A stretch of 64,000 bases of DNA from Struthidea cinerea (lineage: Eukaryota > Chordata > Aves > Passeriformes > Corcoracidae): the NCBI GenBank assembly GCA_013397865.1, contig VZTI01003649.1, positions 900,340 through 964,339 of the forward strand, written 5' to 3'. The position numbers and the translations under genes were made by a program. Below the pieces are notes generated by a model, which was not told where the DNA came from, did not search any database, and saw nothing but the letters and a program-made list of their open reading frames with translations. Positions 25,881-38,446 of the stretch are shown piece after piece; within the stretch, counting starts at the first letter, position 1; every line of letters starts with the position of its first letter.

Positions 25881-28800
25881 CACCTAGCTTTGCAGATATG
25901 CCATGACACCAACCATGCCTGCTGGCTCAGCTCAGCTAAGTCTGGGGCTCTTACTGCCCTGTGAGCACAGACTTGGCACTATTCCAGGGGACGGTCCCTC
26001 TATTTCCTCCCCATTACTGTTTCAAGAGAAGTAAATCAGCCCTCAGATACAAACTTCATTTATTCATTCAGACCATAAAGGAATCAGAAAAACCAAGACG
26101 GAACAAAGCTGTACTGTACAGTCTCAATTTCCAACATCTCTTGCTCTAACGCCAATCACACTAAAATCCACTGAATTCCAGTACCTCGCTTCGGTGCTGT
26201 AGCAGCTTTGTAAGACATAGTAAGAACAGACACTACCAAAATGAAGACAGCCTTGTCATGCTGACTGCATTACAGCTGTACTTACTTTTCTTCCTAATTG
26301 TTCCTCTTGAGCACTCTGTGGCAAAACAATCAGTCCTAAAGAAAGAGTGCTAGGGAAGAAAGGAGGTCTGTGTAAGCTGATTTTCCAAATGTAACCTGCT
26401 TTTGCTGGACTGCTTTTGTACACAAGCCAGAAAGTTTAGCTCAATTATGCAGCATAAGCCCACCAATAATTCCAACAATGAAGAAAAGCATGGTCGGTCA
26501 TTAACAGCCTCAGAGAGCAAACCGGCTCTCAGCTTTCTTAAAAATTTGTTGGCATCAAGTACAGAGTCTTCTCCAAGTGGGCTCGTGCTCCTCCTTCTGT
26601 ATAATATGCTAAGAGCTCCCTCATAGCAGAACATTTATTTCTTGGGTGGCTTATGCTTGGAGATATGTGTGTTAAGGTACTGCAACTTTTAATAATACTA
26701 TCTTCCAGATGAGGCACGCTTCCACAGAATACCTTCACATCATCTGGTGTAACTGGAAGAATGCAAAGAGGCTGTGCAAAAACATGGACATACACTTTTG
26801 TAAGCTGCACTGAAATCTGGATCAGAGAATGACTGCCAAAATATCAAATAGGCAGCTTGAATATGCACTTTGCATGCAATCGGTAACACTTTTCAGCCCT
26901 TGAGGCCCCTTGTGAGAAAGAAGCAGTTAGCTCACTGTGAAGGAGCAGGGAGGAAGGGAAGTTATATAGGGTAAAGTATACAAGAGCAGCAAATGTGAGA
27001 CATTACTCCCCTACAGAACCATGTACAGTGTGCAATCACATTATGCTCCATAGAACCGTGCTGTCAAAGTGTAATATGTCCCACTAAATTTTACTAAATA
27101 AATTGAAGTCCATTCCTACCAAAGCTGGTCCTCTGCTCCTTGAACACTTGCAGCCCCACTGCACAGGCTGCATGGATCCACAGCACTGTTGCAGCGACAA
27201 AAAATCCTAATACAAACTACTGCTTGGACAGAAAGCAAGGCTGCAATCTCTGAAGTACCCATCAGGTGATCACCTGTTTGAAGACTTAGAAAATCTATTC
27301 TTTTGTAATACAAACTTTATGTAGCAACACTAGCAGCTGAGGCAGAAGGAGGGAAGGGCTGTAAGATCAGCCCATCATCTAGCTGGACTGCAGAGCCTAT
27401 AAACCAGAGGGAGCTATTCCAGGGTGAAAGAACACTTGATGGACAAGAAGCTGCTAGCAAATGCAACAGAGTAAAAACATAAATTAGTCCAGCTTTCATT
27501 CCCAACACACAAGGCATGTTTGTGGTCAGGATGTCTAAAGGAGTTAAAGCTGTAAGTTTCTATGACTTGTAAACATTTTGCAAGGATATGTGTACCTTGC
27601 TTGGTGCTGCTGCTGAATGAGGAACGGATGGAGAGGGACTGACCCCTCCAGTCAACGCCCATGCCAGCACTGATGATGCCCACCTAAGTGCCAGAACTAA
27701 GCAGCGGAAAGCAATGAGTTTAACAAACTGAGGTAAAATTCAAAATTGTTCTTGCTCTGCTTCCACTTCTTACTCCCATTTTGTTGTCCTTTGCAGTTGC
27801 CTAAAGTCTGTAACAGTGGAACATGGTTTGAATCAGAGAGGATTACTCTAATGGAATTGCAAAAGGATCCTGTATTTATTATTCCCCCCTTCCTGTAGCC
27901 AAGGAATCAAGAAGCCAACAAAAAAACTAAGCTGTGTTCAGACTAAACAAAAGGGTACTACACAGTCCAAATTCATTATGGGAAATGCATAATTCCTCAA
28001 CAGTTAAAACTTATCTCCCTATTACAGGCCAGTTTCTTCCTCCTCAGGCTAAGTAGTATATGAAACATTATTCTGAAAACAACTTTTCTAAAGATTGTAG
28101 GATAAATAATTTAGAAGGTTAAAAAATCACCTCCCTTCACTCCTCATTGACTGCTCAAAGACCCTCCTCTTACATGAACTCTCCCGTATCTTTAATTAGG
28201 CTAGAATTTCCCTAAGAGGACGAAGAGAAGTTGGTATTCAACTTCAATTGAAATGCAATAGGAGTTGAGCATCAACTTCCCTGCACTGTTTAAAAGTGTC
28301 AATCTTTATTAAAACATGGATCAGCTTCAGAACACCCTGGAGATGTGCTGAGCTGTGCTTGCCTGCTTCAAACTGCTCAACTAGAGCATGAAAAGGAACC
28401 TTGGGGTCATTTTCTGGAGTACTTTTTGAGGCTATTACATGGGGAATAATTGGCAACTTTAAATTAAGGGACTGATAGCTGCTGTGTTACATGATAAGGG
28501 TGGCTGTTGTAAGCTGCCCATTTACCTTAAATTCCACAGGGCAGTAATATTTTTGCTGATAATGTAGCAAGCCATAATGCACACATTTTGGCAACTAAAA
28601 CTCATTTCTGAATTGGCGGGACCAAAGAGAATTTCTCAGATAAGGGAAACACAGGCTGGGATTCCCTTTGATCTAGTTTAGTTTAGGCCCTGTGTAATAC
28701 GACTATGTCAGAATTAGAAAATAGACTAAAGTATACTAAAGCTAAGTCTAAATTTTTAAGTGCTGTTCCTATTATATAGTACTTACTTGTGAACAATTTC

Positions 28801-30556
28801 ACTAATGCTTTTTTTTTTTCAATAGGGATACCAAACACTGGCTAATAAACCAATTCCCAACAAGTGCTCCCTTAATTACTTTGAAAACATACAGTAACAA
28901 GATGTGCCTTGGAGTTATTACAGAAACTTAAAATTAAGAATGAATTTTGCCAGAGATTTTCTGTTTCAAAACTCTAAATGAAGTCTATTTGGCTATTATG
29001 CTGTAATATAAACCAGGGCCATGAGGAAGGGAAGTTCTCATCTCATTTACATTATTGTAAAGCAAGAGTAACTCAATTTAAGTCAATAGCTTTGAACTTT
29101 CCTAAACAAGACAAGACCTATAAGGGATTACAAGGTTGTTTTAAGCATGCCCAGTTTAAAAAAAAAAAAAAGTCTTATCAGGTTTTGCTTACATGGCCTG
29201 CAAGAATCCAAGCTACTGCCTCACTTTGCTGCTACTAGATTGGTTTTGGATGCAATTTAGCACAGCTCTATGTAGTATTTCAAATGCCAATCTCTGATGT
29301 CCCCCCATGCTTCTCCCTCATCACCCCACTCACTCCTTCTTCCCCCCACCCCCCAAAAAAAAAAAGTAGTTAATACGGACATTAATTGCAAAGACACTCA
29401 GCAAACACACAAGTTTTCACTCACATATCCAGATTCAGCCTGAAGGCAGCAGGGTAATCTGATCTGATTTCTTGTATATCATACCCACAGAATGTGAATC
29501 AAATTATTCTTGGGACCATAATTCAGGTCTGAGTAAAGCAAATCTTTCTGAAACACATCAGGCCTAAGATGAAAGCCTTAGGGAATCAGTCACCTCCCTC
29601 ATGACTTCATTCTGGCTTAGAATTGCCCTCGCTTTAAAGAAATTTTGATCACAAGTTTGTTTATATTCAGTTAATCATGTTTTTCCCTGCCAGACTAAAG
29701 AGCCTGGAAAGCCTTTGTCCCTACAGAGATACTCGGATTTTACAAAATCAACTTCCAACCTTTTTTTTTTGTTTTTTTCTTTGAATACCCTAACGAAGTC
29801 TGAGCTCCTTAAGACTCTCACCGTTAAGCTTTATTAGTCCTTGACACTTTGGAAAAGCTCTTCTCTGTGTTTGGTCCTTTATTTTAATATTGATACTGAA
29901 GATGCATTTTGTATGCCTGTATCATCTCTCTGCTGCCACAGAGAAATGGGAACACTCCACCCCCCTGCCCTAAAACTCCTACATGTGGCTTCTCTGTTTG
30001 GCTGAAATAGATAAGACAATAGACAGTTGACATAGGGGTACAGCTGGCTGTTTGCCTGGCCTGCCCCCTGCATAAGCTTTGCTGGTGATGTGTTAAAAAT
30101 TTACCTTGGATAATGGGATGCATTTGCTCAAAATCTAAAAAAGGCCTAGGAGCATGAAATGCTGTAAAGGAGCAAAAAAAGAAAGCTACAATGTGTGTTT
30201 GAATACAGAACCTGTTCTGCCATCATGACAGCATCAAGATGAAGAATAGCCTGCAAAAGTGAAGCTTGCCTCAAAAATAAGAAAATTGACATTAAGACAT
30301 TAAAACTGACATGACTGATATTAAGATATATCAGATAGCCAGATCTCTAGCTTTTCTTTTCAACATGAACTTCTCAGTAAATCTGGGCCATGGAGATACA
30401 GGATAATCACTGTCATAAATAGTTATTTTGCTAGTTGTTAAGGCTGAAAACTAATTAAAGTAACCCAATAGGTAAAATATCCCTTCATCTTGGAAAAGAG
30501 TTTTCATTTCCAGCGCCAAAGTCAAGTTAGGCCACCTAGACAATTTCAGATATACA

Positions 30557-31605
30557 CAGAATCATAAAATTGTTAATTGGAAGAGACCTCCAACAGAATT
30601 GGAAAAGACCTCCAAGACCATCAAGTCCACCTGTCAACCCAGCATCACCACCATGTTCACCACTAAACCATGTCTTTGAGTTCCACATCCACATGTTTTT
30701 TGAACTCTTCCAGAGATGGTGATTCTACCACTTCCCTGGGCAGTCTATTCCAATACTTTACAACCATTTCTGTGAAAAAGTTTTTCCTAATATCTAACCT
30801 AAATCTCCCCTGACACAACTTGAAGCCATTTCCTTTCATCCTGTCACTTGTTACTTGGGAGAGGAGGCCAACCATCACCTCACTACAGCCGTCTGTCAGG
30901 TGGTTGTAGGGAGAAATAAGGTCCCTCCTGAGCTTCCTTTTTTCCCAGGCCAAACACCCCCAGCTCCCTCAGCTGCTCCTCATAGGACTTACTCTCCAGA
31001 CCCTTCACCAGCTCTGCTGCCCTTCTCTGGACACACTCCAGCACCTCAANNNNNNNNNNNNNNNNNNNNNNNNNNNNNNNNNNNNNNNNNNNNNNNNNNN
31101 NNNNNNNCTGCTGGCCACACTATTGCTGATACAGGCCAGGATTCCCTTGGCCTTCTTGGCCGCCTGGGCACACCCTGGCTCATGTTCAGCTGCTGTGGAC
31201 CAGCTCTCTCAGGTACCTTTCTGCTGGGCAGCTTTCCATTCACTCATCCCCCAGCCTGTAGCACTGCATGGGGCTGTTGTGACCCAAGTGCAGGACCTGG
31301 CACTTCACCTTGCTGAACCTCATACGATTGGCCTTGACCCATCAATCCAGCCTGTCCAGATCCCTCTTGCCCTCCCACAAATCAACGTTCCACCCAACAT
31401 GGCGTCATTTGCAAACTCAATTAGGGGGCATTCGATCCCCTTGTCCAGGTTGTTGAAGACGATATTAAACAGGGCTGGCTCCAATATTGAGCCCTGGGGA
31501 ACACCACTTGTGACTAGCCACCAGCCACTCTCTGGGTCCAGCCAGTTTTTACCCAGCAAAGAATCCACCTGTTCACACCATCAGAAGCCAATTCCTGAAG
31601 AGAGA
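30557..31605 (-). mobile_element. CR1 LINE, 5'-truncated, with internal gap
   Basis: Minus orientation, same sense as SMOC1; the 3' end at low coordinate reads acagaatcataaaattgtta. An open piece at 30663-30953 encodes the typical CR1 ORF2 C-terminus (FRLDIRKNFFTE, WNRLPREVVESPSLEEFKK). A second at 31320-31568 carries reverse-transcriptase motifs (SGVPQGSILEPALFN). The catalytic FADD box is changed to FAND at 31404-31415, so this copy is inactive. A run of 58 N splits the element at 31050-31107. The upper limit is approximate. Confidence 0.92.
31050..31107. other. Assembly gap (58 N)
   Basis: Unknown bases inside the CR1 copy, at the same place relative to the element as the gap at 20520-20574. 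Confidence 0.95.
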
Positions 31606-33475
31606 ACTCCCCTTGGGACTCTTGGAAAGCGGGACTCACTGCACAGAGACAGCTTCCCAACTCCACAAACCCATATGAAATGAAAGATGTACTGATGAAA
31701 TTTTTATATGAATATCAAAAATTCCCTGAAATGACTTTAAAAAAAATTAAAATGGTCCCGTCATGGCCTGTTGGGTTGGAAAAGCTTGACACATGTTCTT
31801 TGGGGTACACACTTAGTCTAGATGAGGCACATGGAAAATTACACCAGAGCAGTTATCAGAATTTAATCACGGCTGTGGGCAGGCAGAGTATTTGGGTGGT
31901 AGCAGCCTTTCACCTTACCAAGGACAGCCTGCTAAAAGATTTAATTTTCCCCTCGCAACTGGGCTGCTGACATTGGAGTGGAAAATAAATCAATGTGACG
32001 ACTGTGTGAAGAGCTGGGCAGTGAAAAATCCCACCAGAAAGGCCTGCATTGAAAGCTGAGAAATACACAAAGCTTGGGGAACATCAGGAAGCAAGCCTGC
32101 TGGTTTATAGAAGTGCAGTGGGGGCATATATCTCTGGTCTCTACAACAATAGTTTATATTAAGCTTTATTTTAAGAGTGATGATTACGTTGGCTGTGTTT
32201 CAGTCCCAGAGCCAAAGATGCCAAATAAATATCAAATACTCTCCAGGGCTTCCCACCACTCCTGCCTGCTGCATTTGAACCATGCAAATTAGACAGAATT
32301 GACACTGGAATGCTTAAGTCTGGGAGAGAACGATGTATTTCCCATCCTTGGGGCATTTTTCATCCTGTTTATATGAATACAGACATGCTAGGCCTATAGC
32401 GCTAATTCAATGGGTTACAGAATATTCAGCATGCAGGCACACATACAAGTCACTGGCCTGATTTCTAAGGTCTAAATGTGAAGCTGAAACCATATGAGTT
32501 CACAAGTTGTCCATACTGAAGCCAAGGGACACAGCCATGCCACCCAGGACCTTGAATAGTCTTGAACAGTTAAAAGATGGCACTGATTCCTTCTCCGTTA
32601 TGAAAGAGGAAAGCAAGGGATCAACATTACTGTCAACAAGTTGGAGCAATACCCATGGAAGTAACATATGTGCAGAGGCACTTCCATCTCCAGACCCCTA
32701 TGAACATGAGCACATCAGTCATTGTGCCATCCCTGCAAGCTGCCCCAGCACTGACTCCTTTTATAGTCAGGCAAATCCAGAACCAAAGAAGCCTTGCCTA
32801 GCTGAGGCAGTGTAGCACTTTTTAAATCCATCACAGTTCGTTTGCAATGGCCTGTCCCGATGCAGCGCTGCAGGGATCTGCTGTTATCAGGCGAGAGGGG
32901 GAGACACAGCCTCAGCTTTCCTCCAGTTCCCAGAAACACAGACTTCTGCCCACCTCTTGCAACAGGCCTGACCTGTTGCTCCTTCCAAAAGGGGTGGACA
33001 GGCAGCTGGTCAGAGGGGAGGGCCATGAAAAACAGCTCTTCTCCTCATCGGCAGGCTGGATGCAGCCTCACAGCAAAACCACAGCGCTGGTCCTGCCAAG
33101 AATTTGGTTCACATTCTTCACTCCCTGTGGTAGCCACTAGGCCACACGGTCTCCTTCAATCCATTTGCATTTTATTAGGTCTTTTCATGCACCAAGGGAC
33201 AAAAGAACAAGCCACTTCCTCCCACTGAGCTCTCATTTCACACTTCAAATGGGCTATACTAACCTTTATGGTGGAGCAGCTGCCAGGGAGGAGGGGCGGG
33301 AGTAGGCAGGCAGCACTAGGATGACAGGACAAAGCAGCTTCAGATCCTCTCCCAGCAACCCAGAGGAACCCAAATCAGTCAGAGCAACACCTTTCCCTCC
33401 TGCCCCCACCTCAGGGGCACCCAGAGCTCTGCAGCCACCTGGGTGGTATTCAGCCGGAGTGCTTTCTGGACTCAC

Positions 33476-33581
33476 CTCCCACCCCCAGTAGGTGCTGCTG
33501 AGTTAATAGCCTGTACCATGTCCGTAGTCAGAGCATCAAGTAAGCTGGTAATAAATTCAACTTTCTTCCCTTCTGGGCAGC
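33476..33581 (-). CDS. SMOC1: SMOC1 coding exon 10 (start of EC domain)
   Basis: This 106-nt exon has acceptor cttttctttctgcag and donor GGGAG|gtgagt. It encodes GCPEGKKVEFITSLLDAL followed by TTDMVQAINSAAPTGGG, the first amphipathic helix of the extracellular calcium-binding domain, which packs under the EF-hand pair in the SPARC family. The only difference from the human segment I remember is Val for Met in GKKVEF. It starts with two bases (GC) completing Gly and ends with two bases (AG) of an Arg completed by exon 11. Confidence 0.97.
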
Positions 33582-36500
33582 CTGCAGAAAGAAAAGAGGA
33601 GGTTTAATGCAAGAACACACAAGCTTGATCTCTTACCCAAATTCAGCAAGGATCAGTCCGAACCTCCTTTGTTTTTAAGACAGCAACAACCATCAACATA
33701 GTCCCTAAGGACAGGCAGAAGAATCCCTCAGTGGGTTTCTCTGTGTGGCAATTTGTCCTGCAGCTTTTGTCCAGGCATATGCAGGGTCATCAACAATATC
33801 TGGCAGGAAGACTGTGTGGTTAGCTTTATGGTCTCACCCAGTTCTCCACCAGCAAAACTGCAGGGATGTGCTGGAAGTGCCTGGCAGACAGGAGCTCCCA
33901 TGGTGACACTTGCAGAGAAGTTTACAGAACAATTCATTAACTCCTGGATCATCTTCTGAGGCAAATGTGGCTGTTCCGAGGCCCTAACTGACAGATTAAA
34001 GTACCCCAGAGCACAAGGCAAGGTCTGCTGCTTGCACTCTCCTCTTCAGGCACAGAAAGCATTGCCTGCCAGCACCTACCACAATAATTCATTCTTCGCA
34101 TGATCGCACTACATAGGAAATACGTCAAACTGAGTCAGTATGTGGTAGTCAGCCCCCGTCACTGCTGGCTTAAGCAGGACAAAGTGGGTTGAAGATGAGC
34201 TTGGAAACCATTTCCATTACTTAGTGCTGAGACTGCCTAGCTCCCCACCATCATAACCACAGAGTGACAGAGCCTCCTGTCCTAAACAGAGCCAGACTCT
34301 TACAATGAAACTCTCCATCTCCTCACCTTTAAAAGGCAATCTATGCTGTTTCCTTGCTGCTTAAAGTAAGCTTCATTTACTACCCAGTGAACACAGTAAG
34401 AACTGTTCTAGCCTGGAACAAGCTAAGGAACAAGGAACCAAGAAACAGGCATGCTTAACTTCAACAGACCACCTTCAAAACTGTTGTCCAAAACCCATCA
34501 CCTCCCATCTGATTGTCTTCTGTTGATGTGACAGAGAAGCCATCACCACATCCTTCACCTCTTTCCCCAAACCACCATGCACTACCAATTATTCAGCTGA
34601 TTAGGCAGCAGACATCAGCAAACAGCCTCCCACAGCAACAAAGAGCAATGTCAACACTTTCTGCTTTTCTTGAACAAGAAAATAAGAACATGTACCACAA
34701 ACAGAGCACCGGAAACTTACTGTAATCCCTTGACAGCTGAAAGCAGCTTGCAAATTGATCTAACAAAAGTCCCTCGTTTGCAGTATTACAGGCTCTGTCC
34801 TCTGCAATAGCTAACCAACAGTCCCTAGCCTGTCTCTGTATTATGTACACTACACACATGCACACCCCTCAGCACTCGTTTGGCATATGGTCCAGAAAAT
34901 GTCAGCATTGTAATGAGTAAGCTGCTGTTGCAGCCAGAGTAGACCACTCAGTTAAAGGAGCTTTTTGTTGAGGTAATGAAAAGGCTGAAAAACTATTTGC
35001 TAGAAGTCATCTTCCTGGGCTCTCAGCATCTCACCATCTGCAGGAATTAGCAGTTTGCCATTTGCTATGTACAAGCGACATTTTCCTTCTTTCTTTCTTT
35101 TTTACTTTTGGCCACAGTCACGACAGGTTGTGAAGAAAGTATGTGTAGGTGTGCAAGGATCTGAACTTATGTCTTTCCCACCTGGGCCTCTGCAGGGTCT
35201 CTTCACACAGGCCAAGAAGTGCACTGCCTGCAGAACTGAGAGACTAAAGAACGGGTAAACCTCTACAAGAGGAATAAAGTAAAGGCTCCCCCTGACAGAG
35301 CTGATTGCAAATGATACAATCAGTCTCAAATTAAAGCAGGAATTTTTTTTGACATTCAGTTCTGCTAAGAAATAAGAGCAGGAAAAAAAAAAGAAGCATT
35401 CTCTCTCATCCCCTGCAGTTCTGGCTCATCAGGAAATTTTTGCATACACGAGCAGCCAATCAAACAAACTTCAAGACTGCATAAAAAATTCATGCAGTAC
35501 AGCATTTCTCAGGCAGACAAACCAAGACCAGATCCTCCGTCTCCTCATCTCTCCATAGACAGGTATTTTCAGTGATAGGAATCACAGAATCATAGAATGT
35601 GGCTAGGGTTAAAAGGGACCTTAAAGATCACCTAGTTCCAACCCTCCTGCAGTGGACAGGGATGCCATTCACTAGATCAGGTTGCTCAGGATCCCATCCA
35701 AACTGGCTCTGAGCACTCCCAGGGATGGGGCATTCAAAATTCCTCTGGGCAACAATCATACCAACCAATGCAGCCAAACATGGAGCTTGAAGTTTATGCA
35801 GGCACAGAAAACTGGCTTGAGCTGAGAGGGCAGCTCCCTCGGAATCTGATATTGGGACCAGACCAATAAAGCTACAGAGTATCCTGTGTCCTCTTCTGCA
35901 TCAAGCATTTCCTGTCCCCTTGTCTGGCTTCAGTGGAGAAGGGAAGGGAGAAGGGAAACTAAACCAGTCTGTCTTCTTGAGATCAGAAATAGTCTCAAAG
36001 AAAAAGCCAAAGAGCAAAGGATTTCCACAGAGGATTTCTGGAGAGGCAGGGGAGAAGTGCAAGGATAGGCAGTAAAGCAATGGGAGAGGGGGATGGGGAA
36101 TCAAGGAAGTAAGGTTATTCTATTTTAGTGTGATTTCCTAAGGAAATGAGCCTTAATGTAATCCACTTAGCTGGCTTCCCTCCCCCTAACCCACAACATA
36201 ATATTTGAACCAATTGGTCGATTTCCTTTGAATGTGAAAGGGAGAAAATAGGAAATTTTTACATGGCTTGTGAAAATGAGGAGCTGCATAGAAGAGAGCC
36301 CTGCTGAAGGCAGAGTTGCTAAGCAGAAAGGTCTGGGGTCTGAAGTCAGGAGCCAGCAGGAGGAGAATAAGGAGACACATGAGGCAGATCCAGAACAAAT
36401 CTCATTTCTTTTGCTAACCTGCTCAGGAACAACTCACTTTATGCTAGCCATAGAATGTTAAGCTGATCCAGAGTTACCAGCTATTTCTGCAGAATTACTG

Positions 36501-37310
36501 GCATCCACCACTCCCTCATGGTGCAGAGGGACCCACTGTAGCTTCTGTTTTCAAGCAGTCCCCATCCAGGAGAGCAATGGTTGACCTGTCAGTGAAGGCC
36601 CCTCACTCTGCTTCTTAGAAGGGAGACAGAAGGAAAAAACAGAGCACAGGCAGGGGGGATAGCATTTTTAAGAGCTGCACCGACAACAATGCCTAGCATG
36701 TGTTCCTAGGAGAAAGAAAGGTAGGCAAACAGCAAGTTATGCTTGTCACTCTGTTAAGAGGGAAAAGCAGAATATAAAACAAGGAGCAGTGGGAAATGAA
36801 ATGTGTCCCAGGCAGAAAACGAGGAATAAAGTCCAGCTAAGTGAGGAGTCACCATTAGGTAAGGGACCTTAGTACACTGTGAGTGCTGTCCTTGCAGTCA
36901 TTGTAAGGGAGTAAGTCAGTCCACTTCTGGGACTCAGGGAGCATCAAGCTGCTGAAAAGCCCTGCTAAAAGGAAAGGATCTTGTCCTGGTCAGGCTTTAA
37001 GGAACATTCAATGTTGAGCCCATTCTTCCCCCAGGGTATCTCCAGGCACCCTGGTTTCTCTCCTGAAAATTCTAATCCCAGAAATGTTTTCAAAGGGCAG
37101 ACAAGCAATAAACAGCACCCCCCAGGACACTCCCAGTCTTTTCACTGCTGACACTGGAGGTGATCTTGAAAAAAACCCACAGAGTAAACCCCAGGGTAAA
37201 GCATGCACTGTGAGGAAAATCCCCCATCTCTTCAACAATATTCTTGGCCCTTTAAGAGTCCCAAGGTGAGACAAGGTAAGAACAAAAAGACAGGATCTTG
37301 TTCCTCTAAC
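33582..37310 (-). other. SMOC1: SMOC1 intron 9
   Basis: A 3.7-kb intron with donor gttaga and acceptor ctgcag. Apart from the CR1 fragment at 35583-35755, and short T- and A-rich tracts near 35343 and 35383, nothing was recognised. Confidence 0.9.
35583..35755 (-). mobile_element. CR1 3'-end fragment
   Basis: Begins cacagaatcatagaatgtgg, the reverse complement of the CR1 3' terminus, and continues with the CR1 3' region (aagggaccttaaagatcacc, then a stretch ending gggatggggcat). About 170 bp; minus orientation. Confidence 0.88.
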
Positions 37311-37393
37311 CTGGAAGTTCTCTGTCTTTGAAGGGATCATCAATCTCTGTGCTCTTTGATCTGGCATCGCTTTCACACACTGGGGTCTCATAC
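37311..37393 (-). CDS. SMOC1: SMOC1 coding exon 9 (end of thyroglobulin domain 2, hinge)
   Basis: This 83-nt exon lies between acceptor gttctcctttttcag and donor CCAG|gttaga. It encodes YETPVCESDARSKSTEIDD followed by PFKDRELP. The Cys is the sixth cysteine of the second thyroglobulin domain. The following acidic hinge leads into the EC domain. The first residues (YETPVC) differ from the human YVMPSC that I recall, while PFKDRELPG is conserved, so the hinge is the more variable part. It starts with the last base of an Arg codon and ends with the first base of a Gly codon. A tRNA-derived SINE lies about 65 bp upstream of the acceptor. Confidence 0.96.
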
Positions 37394-38446
37394 CTGAAAA
37401 AGGAGAACAGCAGAAGCTGAACTATGTAACATAGGTTTAGTGTCTTTACATGGCCATTAATCACAGACTATTCCGGGCTGAAAGGGACCAACAACGATCA
37501 TTGAATCCAACTCTTAAGTAAGTGGCCCATATAGGCATCAAACCCACGTCCAGGGCATTATTAGCACCACGCTTTGACCAACTGAGCTAATCTCAGGGTC
37601 AATGGATTGTGCCTTGTCTGCAGAGGAAACCAATAAACCTCCAGAAGAGATACCATTCTCAAGCATCTGACTGTTTATGAACAGTCAGCAACAGCAGCAG
37701 AAGTGGAAAGAGAAGGAAGAACATACTTTGAAGCCCAGTACCAGCTATCAACTGAAACCCACAAACAGCACAGGGCCCTCTTCCAGTTCTTGTGGGCATA
37801 GGCTGAGATTTTTTTTCAAAGCTGTCCATGCTCTGCAGAATCACTGTATCTAGCAGAATTTAGGTCCCATCTCTTACTGGCCTGTTTTTACAACTTGCCA
37901 GACCCACAGTTTGTTTCCAAACTCCAAGTGAGAAAAGATTCCTCAGTAGTTTCAAGACAGAAAGTAACTGGAAAAAAACAAAAAAATCTATTACTGGTTT
38001 AAAATCCACCCATGCACAACAAGCAGTCTTCTAAAGCCCTGCTGGTCAGGATTCAAGTGGCTGCAACATGGAAGTATAAAGCAGACGATAATGCAACAAA
38101 GACACTTGTCTTTTCACTGCTTGTGCCCACAATCTGTCTGTTAAGCAAAGCCCCCATTCCTCCTACCTCACAAAAGCTGCAAGCCAGAAGAACAAAAGGC
38201 TGCTTTGTATGAATACTTAACACAGAGGAAAGTAAGGATGGTAGTTAATGTCCACCAACTGCTATAGAGAGGGAGCTGCATAGTAACACTCAACGGGGAA
38301 CATCACATACAGCATTGCTTGCTCTAGGGAAGGCAGTGTAGAGCTGACTGCTCTAGAGAGAGGAACTGATCTCATATTGCAGTTGTATTTTTTTAGTCTC
38401 ATCTTCCCCAGCCAGGCACCTCCCCAGGCCTGCCAATAGCTCTCAC
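37394..38446 (-). other. SMOC1: SMOC1 intron 8
   Basis: A 1.05-kb intron with donor gtgaga and acceptor tttttcag. Its 3' part carries the tRNA-derived SINE at 37459-37600. Nothing else was recognised. Confidence 0.9.
37459..37600 (-). mobile_element. tRNA-Ile-derived SINE with CR1-like tail (TguSINE1-like)
   Basis: Read on the minus strand, the head has an A box TAGCTCAGTTGG (37578-37589), an anticodon-loop region GTGCTAATAATGCC matching tRNA-Ile(AAT), and a B box GGTTTGATGCC (37534-37544) with one decayed CpG. After the head comes a tail whose end (ggtccctttcagcccggaat) resembles a CR1 3' end. This is the layout of TguSINE1, described in passerine birds as a tRNA-Ile head fused to a CR1 tail (established knowledge, from memory). 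It is in the same sense as SMOC1, about 65 bp upstream of the exon 9 acceptor. Confidence 0.85.

Larger units (their letters stand above)
23045..33475 (-). other. SMOC1: SMOC1 intron 10
   Basis: A 10.4-kb intron with donor gtgagt and acceptor ttccag. It contains a CR1 copy with a gap (30557-31605), a small CpG cluster at 25735-25880, and homopolymer tracts at 28808-28819 (T), 29158-29171 (A) and 29761-29770 (T). Stretches 23045-25734, 25881-30556 and 31606-33475 hold no gene or repeat I can recognise. Confidence 0.9.

Noticed and set aside
31123..31683. 186-codon plus-strand open frame
   Set aside because: Mostly the antisense of a CR1 reverse-transcriptase region beginning at an assembly gap.
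37520..37600. Functional tRNA-Ile gene
   Set aside because: The acceptor stem is not preserved, the B box is mutated and a CR1-like tail follows; it is a SINE head.
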